29,406 nt of DNA, from positions 1-29,406 of the forward strand of contig QZKU01000110.1 of NCBI GenBank assembly GCA_003598085.1. The letters run 5' to 3'. The notes under the pieces were generated by a model. That model did not search any database, had not been told where the DNA came from, and worked only from the letters and a program-made list of their open reading frames with translations. Each line of letters begins with the position of its first letter. Positions within the stretch are counted from its first letter, which is position 1. This document shows positions 23,996 to 29,406 of the stretch, piece by piece. The stretch comes from Candidatus Abyssobacteria bacterium SURF_5 (GTDB taxonomy: Bacteria; Abyssobacteria; SURF-5). A program made the translations under genes and the position numbers.

Positions 23996-25690
23996 ATGCC
24001 TTTTCTGGAGATTTCCTCGGGCTCAAAGGAACCAACCGTCTATCACCTCCGCTCGGGACGCGTGACAATCGGACGGTCGCGCCAAAACGATGTCGTGATC
24101 GAGGACGATACAGCTTCCTCCCACCATGCAGTGATTTCCCTCATTAACCGCGCATACTTTATCGAGGACACCGAGTCCGCAAACGGCACGTATGTTAACG
24201 GGATTCAGGTCCGCAGAAAACGCCTGCGCGACCGGGATCGGATATCCATCGGAAGGACCTACCTGCGATACTTCGTCAATCCAAAACCCGATCGGCAAGA
24301 GGAGGTGCCGGTCAAACGAGCCGATTCGAAAAAGATCCTCCGTGCTTTCGCCGCGGACACCCCATCCCCAAAAAGCCTGGTCGCGCTGCGGCAGGCCCAC
24401 GAAAATCTGAAACGCATCTACGAAATCAATGCAATCATCTCTTCCATTTTCGATGTGAGAGAACTCGCGGAAAAAATCCTGGAAATCATCTTCTCGCTCT
24501 TCAAGGCCGACCGCGGCTATATCATGCTCCTCGAGACGGGACAGTCCGAGCTGAACCTGGTCGCCTCAAAGAAAAAAAACGGCGCCGGCGCTGAGACCGG
24601 CGTCGATTTCAGCCGTACCATCGCTCAGCGCGTGCTCGAGACGGAAGAGTCCGTCATCACCTGTAACGCTCCGGAAGATGAACGCTTCCCCGACAGGCAA
24701 AGCATCCTCGGCGGCCACATCAAGTCCGCCATGTGCGTCCCCATCCGCGGCAGAAACGACAAACTCGGCATCATCTACGTTGACCACCGCGGGGCGCCCG
24801 ATCACTTCTCCGAAGAACACCTCCAGTTGCTCACAATGGTCGCCAATTCCGCCGGCATCGCCATCGATAATATCCGCCTGTATGAGGAAAATCTCAAGAT
24901 CCAGGTGCTCAAAGCCATCAACGAGGAGATGCAGGAAAAAAACCGCAAATTGATGGAGCTCGAATCGCTGAAGGAAGACCTCATCAATATGGTCGTCCAC
25001 GACATGAAAAATCCGGTCACCAACACCATGATGGCCCTCGACCTGGTGGCCCTGGACCCGCAGGCGCAACTCTCCGAACAGCAGCGGGAATACATACAAC
25101 TCGCAAAGCGAAATCAGTTTAAATTATCTGAAATGATCGCCAACCTGCTCGAACTCTCGAAACTCGAGAGCGGACGCATGCAGATCGAGCGCGCTCCGCT
25201 GGACCTCGCCAACCTGCTCGACCGCGTCGTCGAGCGCTATGCGGCCGTCTTGAACAAAGAAGACCAGTCCGTTATCGCTGATATCAAACCCGCCGCCCGG
25301 GAAATCGTCTCCGACGAGCGGCTCCTGGAGCGCGTTCTCTCCAACATCCTTTCCAACGCCATGAAGCATAGTCCGCCAAGAGCCGAAATACATGTTGCCG
25401 CCGCGCCCGCCGCCGACACCGGTGAGATCGTCGTCTCCGTCCGCGATTTCGGAGACGGCATTCCTTCCGAATTTCATCAGAAGATCTTCGAGAAATTCTG
25501 TCAGGCAGGACTCCGCGAATTGGGACACCGAACCGACACCGGCCTCGGACTCGCCTTCTGCAAAATGGCCATCGAAGCCATGGGCGGACGCATCTGGGTC
25601 GATAGCAAACCCAAAAAGGGAAGCTGCTTCTCCTTCTCTCTGCCGCGCCAACCTGTCGCCGAAACCGCCAGCGACCAAACCTCTAATTAG
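23996..25690 (+). CDS. FHA-GAF sensor histidine kinase
   Basis: A 564-residue soluble kinase. An FHA domain (about 14-95) has GRVTIGRSRQNDVVI…SSHHAVI…NGTYVNG, with the Arg, Ser and His residues that bind phosphothreonine. A GAF domain follows (about 150-295; ADRGYIMLLE…CVPIRG…GIIYVDHR). After a coiled-coil linker, HisKA carries the phosphoacceptor His335 in VVHDMKNPVTN, and the ATPase domain has the N box (450-458), DFGDGIP (484-490) and TGLGLAFC (515-522). There is no receiver domain, membrane helix or adjacent response regulator. ATG 23996 is chosen because GGGAG at 23983-23987 is well spaced and the upstream ATG 23936 is inside the promoter; ATG 23981 is an alternative. FHA suggests a link to Ser/Thr kinases such as the one at 12266-13120. 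Confidence 0.92.
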   Translation: MPFLEISSGSKEPTVYHLRSGRVTIGRSRQNDVVIEDDTASSHHAVISLINRAYFIEDTESANGTYVNGIQVRRKRLRDRDRISIGRTYLRYFVNPKPDRQEEVPVKRADSKKILRAFAADTPSPKSLVALRQAHENLKRIYEINAIISSIFDVRELAEKILEIIFSLFKADRGYIMLLETGQSELNLVASKKKNGAGAETGVDFSRTIAQRVLETEESVITCNAPEDERFPDRQSILGGHIKSAMCVPIRGRNDKLGIIYVDHRGAPDHFSEEHLQLLTMVANSAGIAIDNIRLYEENLKIQVLKAINEEMQEKNRKLMELESLKEDLINMVVHDMKNPVTNTMMALDLVALDPQAQLSEQQREYIQLAKRNQFKLSEMIANLLELSKLESGRMQIERAPLDLANLLDRVVERYAAVLNKEDQSVIADIKPAAREIVSDERLLERVLSNILSNAMKHSPPRAEIHVAAAPAADTGEIVVSVRDFGDGIPSEFHQKIFEKFCQAGLRELGHRTDTGLGLAFCKMAIEAMGGRIWVDSKPKKGSCFSFSLPRQPVAETASDQTSN

Positions 25691-25971
25691 CTCCGTCTGC
25701 CTATCACCCGTCTCAACATTCCATCGCATATCCGGACACCTCTTGCCAAGAAGATTGAAAAAAAGATTCAAGCAACGTGACCTTGTGCTGTGTATCTCTT
25801 TCTCTGCGCTCTCTGGGCCTCTGCGGTAAAAAAAAATTCTTGTTACGATAACCTCAAGTTTAGTTACTCCAATCTAGTCTTGGAAAACATGGTTTTCTTT
25901 CAGAACCAGAATGCCATCTTTAAAATAATCTTGGACAGCAGTGTATGCGGATCATCAATCCCCCTCGTCTG

Positions 25972-25988
25972 CCACGCGCCTCGCGTGG
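25972..25988. other. Perfect 7-bp hairpin with 3-nt loop
   Basis: CCACGCG-CCT-CGCGTGG forms a perfect GC-rich stem. It is not followed by a T-run, so it is not a standard intrinsic terminator. It lies 282 nt after the histidine kinase stop and may mark a transcript end or a protein-binding dyad. Confidence 0.5.
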
Positions 25989-26048
25989 TCAGGCCATTCG
26001 CATTATCTCTAATGACCTCCCCCTTATCCGGCGCCTGGAATCCTTGGT

Positions 26049-26128
26049 CCCCTTCTCCCTTTCCCCTTCCGCTTTTTCTCTTTTCCCTTTTACTTTTCAC
26101 CTTTTCCCTTTTACCTTCCTCCCCTCCA
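26049..26128. repeat. Polypyrimidine tract with 14-bp direct repeats
   Basis: About 80 nt are almost entirely C and T on the plus strand. Within it CTTTTCCCTTTTAC occurs at 26080-26093 and 26101-26114, exactly 21 nt apart. The tract ends about 85 nt before the aldo/keto reductase start. It is probably an intergenic low-complexity repeat. Confidence 0.6.
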
Positions 26129-26212
26129 TTAGCCAACATAAAAGCCTTATGGGCATACTTGTATCAGAAGAGGATTTTCCCCGAGAACCCCGAGAACCAA
26201 TGGAGGCGAAAC

Positions 26213-27670
26213 ATGGGCCGTCGACAGAGAAACACCCAAAATGGATTGATGACCAGGATGCTCGGGAAAACCGGCCGAATGGCGACCACCTTCGGTCTCG
26301 GCGGGCAAGGCTCTATCCAATGGCCCCGCCGCGGGGTGGACGGCGAGAAAATCATCGACAAAGCATTGGGGAAGGGCGTCACCTATTTTGATACCTCCAA
26401 CATCTACGGCCCGAGCCAATTAACCTTCGGAAAAGCCTTCCGGCGGCTTCACCTTGTTCCCGAAGTACCCGGATACGACCGGCGCCTCCGCAAGAACCTG
26501 TTTCTCGCGTCCAAAACTCACATGCGCTACTCCGTTGCAGCAAGCGAGGCCCTGGGACCGAACTCAGTCTCCAACGGCGCCCGCGTCCGCAACGCAATAC
26601 ACGACGTGCGCAGGTCTCTCTCACAAATATTCGGGGACGGCAGGGGCGGCTATCCCAAGGGAGCATATCTCGACCTCGTCCAGATTCATAACATCAATAC
26701 ATTGGAGGAAGTCGACGCCATATTCGAAGGCCTTGAAAATCCCGATCCCCATGCCGAACACATCGGCGCGCTCGCCGGCCTGCTCGACCTGCGAGACGGC
26801 ACAAACCGAACGGGCGCAAATCCCGCCGAAGAAAAACTGGTCCGCCACATCGGGATAACAGGTCATTGGAACTCGCCGGCATACATGGAGGCGATTCAAC
26901 GCGACAGACTGGGAATCATCGACACCCTGCTTATCGCGATCAATCCAAACGATAAACTGTACCTGAATCACCAGAACAACGTCATCCCCGTCGCCAAGGC
27001 CAAAGGACTCGGCGTGATCGGCATGAAGATATTCTCCGACGGCGTCATGTACGGCCGCGACTCCGGCTCCCGCACGTTCTCGCATCAGCCCGAGGACGTC
27101 TACATGAAGGTCGGCTCAAAAGAACTGCCGTCACCGCCGCTTATACAGTACGCCCTCAGCGTGCCAGGAGTCGACATACTTATTGCGGGAATCGGAAATA
27201 TCGACGATTCCGACGACCCGCACGTCGATCAGCTCGTCTCAAATATCGATGCAGCCCAGCTCCGCGAACCGCTTTCGCCGGATGACATGCGGCGCATCGA
27301 GGAGCGAACCTATGAGATAGCCGGCGGCGACACCAACTACTTTCAGCGGCCGGCCACAGGCCTGACTCCGCCCCGCGCGCTCCGCGCCGACTGCGACAGC
27401 GGATACTACGAGTATAAAATAGGAACCCCCGCAATCTATCTCGCCTGGGATTGCAGCTATGCCGGCGCTTCGCCGCTGGCGTCTTACGAGATCTTCCGCA
27501 ATGAACAAAAAATCGGCGAGGTAGCGCATCATCCACAAACCACACAGGACCCGTTCCGCTTCAGAATCGAGGATTCGCCGGGACTGCACATTTATCGCGT
27601 CCGCGCGGTCGACCAAGGCGGCAACCGCAGCCCTTGGGCCGAAGTCCCCATTACCTGCCCCTCCGCCTGA
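26213..27670 (+). CDS. Aldo/keto reductase with C-terminal FN3-like domain
   Basis: A 485-residue protein. The first 375 residues are an aldo/keto reductase TIM barrel with the catalytic tetrad visible: Asp60 and Tyr65 (VTYFDTSNIYG), Lys101 (FLASKTHMRY) and His159 (DLVQIHNIN); later RHIGITGHW and GLGVIGMKIF are typical. Such enzymes reduce aldehydes or ketones with NAD(P)H. Residues about 385-483 (TPPRALRADC…YLAWDC…YEIFRNEQKIGEV…YRVRAVDQGGNRSPW) look like a fibronectin type III domain, which is unusual on this enzyme. ATG 26213 is chosen because GGAGG lies 6-7 nt upstream; no signal peptide is present from this start. The FN3 part is common in secreted proteins, so location is puzzling. Reaction class is firm; substrate is unknown. 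Confidence 0.87.
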   Translation: MGRRQRNTQNGLMTRMLGKTGRMATTFGLGGQGSIQWPRRGVDGEKIIDKALGKGVTYFDTSNIYGPSQLTFGKAFRRLHLVPEVPGYDRRLRKNLFLASKTHMRYSVAASEALGPNSVSNGARVRNAIHDVRRSLSQIFGDGRGGYPKGAYLDLVQIHNINTLEEVDAIFEGLENPDPHAEHIGALAGLLDLRDGTNRTGANPAEEKLVRHIGITGHWNSPAYMEAIQRDRLGIIDTLLIAINPNDKLYLNHQNNVIPVAKAKGLGVIGMKIFSDGVMYGRDSGSRTFSHQPEDVYMKVGSKELPSPPLIQYALSVPGVDILIAGIGNIDDSDDPHVDQLVSNIDAAQLREPLSPDDMRRIEERTYEIAGGDTNYFQRPATGLTPPRALRADCDSGYYEYKIGTPAIYLAWDCSYAGASPLASYEIFRNEQKIGEVAHHPQTTQDPFRFRIEDSPGLHIYRVRAVDQGGNRSPWAEVPITCPSA

Positions 27671-27681
27671 GAGTTGCAAAC

Positions 27682-27697
27682 GATAATCATTATTATC
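27682..27697. promoter_or_regulatory. Fur-box-like dyad
   Basis: GATAAT-CATT-ATTATC has perfect 6-bp arms. Read as a 19-mer (27676-27694), it matches the E. coli Fur consensus at about 15 of 19 positions. It starts 11 nt after the reductase stop and about 195 nt before the PRC-barrel gene. Iron control of the PRC gene is possible but unproven; a simple AT-rich palindrome could also arise by chance. Confidence 0.4.
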
Positions 27698-27818
27698 TCT
27701 CTGATTTCCACCCTCATGTTCGCCAAATCAATCAACATTATTTTCCTTTCCCTCTCAGGAAAAGACCCTAGATGCGGGTATGGGTGGATGACATAGTATG
27801 TAAAAGAGAAATAGAGAG

Positions 27819-27847
27819 GAGACGCGATGATAAAGAGACTGCGTCTC
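27819..27847 (+). promoter_or_regulatory. Leader stem-loop upstream of the PRC-barrel gene
   Basis: GAGACGC (27819-27825) and GCGTCTC (27841-27847) form a perfect 7-bp stem with a 15-nt loop. The left arm overlaps the end of the ribosome binding site of a tiny ORF, and the right arm lies within that ORF, so folding and translation would exclude each other. Confidence 0.45.
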
Positions 27848-27862
27848 AAAGAAAATCGATGA
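27827..27862 (+). CDS. Possible 11-residue leader peptide
   Basis: ATG 27827 to TGA 27862 encodes MIKRLRLKENR, a very basic peptide. A purine-rich AGAGAGGAGA (27812-27821) stands at good spacing before the ATG. It ends 29 nt before the PRC-barrel ATG and is in a different frame from it. An upstream ORF that overlaps a stem-loop suggests a translation-dependent control element. A chance ORF of this length is quite possible, so confidence is modest. Confidence 0.35.
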   Translation: MIKRLRLKENR

Positions 27863-27891
27863 GGCGAATCCAATAAAAGGAGAAACCAACA

Positions 27892-29286
27892 ATGAAAATG
27901 CTTGGCCTTTTAGTCGCGATGGCATTTGCCGTGAGCACGTTGTTTACGGCTCAGACGTTCGCCGGAGACATGTATTCCAGCGGCAAAATGCATGGTGCAG
28001 CTAAAATGCACAGCTTCTACAAAGCCGATGAAATCATTGGCAAAAATGTCTTGAGTAAAGATGGAGAAACGCTCGGAGAAGTCGAGAACCTGATCATTGG
28101 GAGAAACGGCGATGTGAAGTTCCTCCTGATTTCGAGTGGAGGAGTGTTCGATATCGGTGAGAAAGTCGTCGCAGTTCCCTGGTCGACGGTTCAGACTCCT
28201 GTCACCGACACGCTGATGCTTTCGCTTGGGAGCAGCACCGTTCGTAATGCGCCCGCTTTTGCGGAAGGCGAATTCACCGCCGACTTGGAGCGGGAAGTGA
28301 ACGCATATTATGAAGAAGAAGGAGCAAAAAGCGGCTCCACTGAATTCGAGCATCAGGGCGAATTCGAAGGCAAGAGCAAATACGAGCATAAAAGCAAAAT
28401 GATGCACGAGAAAGGCGCCATGAGCAAGGAATTCCACGGCGCTTTCCGCGGAAGCGAATTGTTGGATAAGCCGGTCCTCACAAAAGAGGGTGAGAGGGTC
28501 GGCCAGCTTCAGAACATCATCATTGGTGCAAATGGCGAAGCGAAGTATGCGCTTATTGCTTCGGGAGGTTTCTTGGGTTTCGGCAGCGAACTCATAGCTG
28601 TCCCCTGGAGCATGATTGCGCCGAGCACGGAGGAAGACGCACTTACATTGAGTGCATCCGCTGAAAAACTCCGAAATGCTCCGAGCTTCGACGAACAGAG
28701 CTACGGCCCCGAATGGGAGCGCGAAATCCATACCTATTACGGAACCGATGAAGGAATGGAATATAAATCGCGCGACTTCGAAAAGACCGGGAAAATGGAA
28801 AAAGGTCGATTCGGGGAAGATGCTGGAATGAAAGGGTCCGCCTCTTTTGAAGGCGCGGAATATGGCATTTTCAAGAGCGGCGACCTGATGAAGAAAACGG
28901 TCCTTGACCAGCAAGGACGCGAAGTGGGAACCGTTCACGATTTCGTCATTAGCAAGGACGGGAAAATAAAATACCTGATCCTTTCCTTCGCGGATGAGAG
29001 AGGCGAATTCGTCGCCGTCCCGTGGCAAGTCGTGAAAGTGGGACCTGAAAAAGACATGCTGTCTCTGAACGTCACCCATCAGAAACTCATGAACGCGCCG
29101 AGGTTCGTGGAAGCCGATTGGCAGAACCTCGACGATCCTGCCTGGAACCGCAGAATCCACAGCTATTACGGCCTGGATGCTGAGGGCAAAAACTTCATGC
29201 ACAAAGACAAGATGCACGAAGGCATGAAGGATAAGGGCATGATGTACAACAAAGGCAAGATGGACGACCGTAAGAGCGGCTACTAA
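27892..29286 (+). CDS. Exported protein with three PRC-barrel repeats
   Basis: A 464-residue protein with a clear signal peptide (MKMLGLLVAMAFAVSTLF, likely cleaved after AQTFA, residue 24). Three PRC-barrel units begin near residues 42, 185 and 327, a period of about 142. Each has the pattern LxxKxVLxxxGExxGxVxNxIIGxxGxxKYLLI, then VAVPW, and each is followed by NAPxF…W.REI..YYG. Linkers and tail are rich in Met, Lys, His and Glu (KMHEGMKDKGMMYNKGKMDD at the end), which could bind metal ions. Proteins of this type are often found in environmental bacteria; some are linked to photosynthetic reaction centres or RNA processing (RimM), but exported ones have no settled role. AAAAGGAGA at 27876-27884 precedes ATG 27892. 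The preceding leader holds a Fur-like dyad, a tiny ORF and a stem-loop. Confidence 0.88.
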   Translation: MKMLGLLVAMAFAVSTLFTAQTFAGDMYSSGKMHGAAKMHSFYKADEIIGKNVLSKDGETLGEVENLIIGRNGDVKFLLISSGGVFDIGEKVVAVPWSTVQTPVTDTLMLSLGSSTVRNAPAFAEGEFTADLEREVNAYYEEEGAKSGSTEFEHQGEFEGKSKYEHKSKMMHEKGAMSKEFHGAFRGSELLDKPVLTKEGERVGQLQNIIIGANGEAKYALIASGGFLGFGSELIAVPWSMIAPSTEEDALTLSASAEKLRNAPSFDEQSYGPEWEREIHTYYGTDEGMEYKSRDFEKTGKMEKGRFGEDAGMKGSASFEGAEYGIFKSGDLMKKTVLDQQGREVGTVHDFVISKDGKIKYLILSFADERGEFVAVPWQVVKVGPEKDMLSLNVTHQKLMNAPRFVEADWQNLDDPAWNRRIHSYYGLDAEGKNFMHKDKMHEGMKDKGMMYNKGKMDDRKSGY

Positions 29287-29338
29287 TTCATACTGATCAT
29301 AGATAGTCGGTAGTGTAGGCTAATTTCTGTAAAAGTAG

Positions 29339-29357
29339 ACAAAGCGGCCAGCTTTGT
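29339..29357 (+). terminator. Hairpin after the PRC-barrel gene (weak terminator candidate)
   Basis: ACAAAGC-GGCCA-GCTTTGT is a perfect 7-bp stem with a 5-nt loop, 53 nt after the PRC stop. The following sequence (GCTCCAATCTTTGG) has no solid T-run, so termination is only possible. It could also be part of the next gene's leader. Confidence 0.35.
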
Positions 29358-29396
29358 GCTCCAATCTTTGGTTGTAGTTGTAGGGAAATCAAAGAG

Positions 29397-29402
29397 AGGA
29401 GG
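29397..29402 (+). promoter_or_regulatory. Consensus ribosome binding site for a gene beyond the window
   Basis: AGGAGG at 29397-29402 lies within AGAGAGGAGGACAC at the very end of the window. The next gene on the plus strand most likely starts at, or a few bases after, position 29407. Nothing of its coding sequence is visible. Confidence 0.55.
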
Positions 29403-29406
29403 ACAC

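Larger units (their letters stand above)
25691..26212. other. Low-complexity intergenic region, 522 nt
   Basis: No gene is supported here. The aldo/keto reductase frame happens to stay open back to 25790, but the upstream translation is compositionally odd (runs of F, L, S and P from a polypyrimidine tract) and unlike the enzyme. The region contains a CTCTGCGCTCTCTGGGCCTC-like stretch near 25801, of a kind recurrent between genes in many environmental genomes, then a tight hairpin and the pyrimidine tract. Confidence 0.6.

Noticed and set aside
26213-26300. Twin-arginine export signal in the reductase N-terminus (MGRRQR)
   Set aside because: The arginines are not followed by the needed hydrophobic stretch, and the Tat consensus is not met.
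27592-27873. Minus-strand 93-codon frame in the gap before the PRC gene
   Set aside because: It overlaps the reductase end and regulatory-looking leader, has no recognisable domain and no ribosome binding site support.
27910-29217. 435-codon minus-strand open frame opposite the PRC-barrel gene
   Set aside because: Its residues mirror the Glu/Lys/Gly-rich plus-strand codons and show the same three-fold period; the plus strand has signal peptide, ribosome binding site and PRC domains.

Overview
The window is bacterial chromosomal DNA. It is moderately GC-rich by eye, apart from one AT-richer block near the left end. No plasmid, phage, IS or CRISPR features are visible. The mix of genes points to an uncultured Gram-negative-type lineage, probably known only from metagenomes: a LAB_N (lipid A related) membrane protein, two GT-C membrane glycosyltransferases, TPR-fused GT2 glycosyltransferases, a DUF2284 metalloprotein, an FHA-GAF histidine kinase and a Ser/Thr kinase. 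The phylum cannot be named from the sequence alone.

Layout. 1-450 is the 3' end of a nitronate monooxygenase-type flavoprotein. About 441-1190 is an AT-richer block holding the 3' ends of two convergent genes, each cut off at an edge of the block (a GlpC-like C-terminus and an unknown protein), with short repeats between them; it looks like a foreign insertion or an assembly chimera. 1200-4382 carries guaB and guaA (GMP synthesis). 4389-5943 is a compact run of small genes: zinc-ribbon protein, lipid-carrier GT2, LAB_N protein and a winged-helix protein. 6205-7329 is a DUF6786-like protein. 7358-13120 (minus strand) holds a Ser/Thr kinase, a GT-C protein, a ClpX-like AAA+ ATPase without the zinc-binding domain, and a second GT-C protein, with good sigma70-like promoters ahead of three of them. 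13334-15027 (plus) has a glutamate/leucine dehydrogenase-family enzyme and DUF2284. 15054-16112 (minus) has a hotdog thioesterase followed by a TPR membrane protein. 16464-17597 is an AI-2E family transporter.

17589-23821 (minus) is the most distinctive block. A MerR-type regulator overlaps a 1104-residue protein with three GT2-TPR modules; then come a single GT2-TPR protein and a GNAT acetyltransferase, all tightly spaced. A near-consensus promoter in the divergent gap drives an FHA-GAF-histidine kinase (23996-25690). After a 0.5 kb low-complexity gap come an aldo/keto reductase with an FN3-like tail (26213-27670) and a secreted protein of three PRC-barrel repeats (27892-29286). The PRC gene's leader contains a Fur-box-like dyad, an 11-codon ORF and a stem-loop.

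How the genes may work together (inference): the GT2, LAB_N and GT-C proteins suggest lipid-linked sugar transfer at the envelope. The MerR-led GT2-TPR cluster suggests glycosylation of a protein or peptide. The Ser/Thr kinase and the FHA-bearing histidine kinase could be linked by phosphothreonine recognition. I did not identify a complete, clearly new system; the strongest leads are the triple GT2-TPR protein and its MerR-led cluster, the ClpX variant, the PRC leader region and the mosaic block near the left edge.
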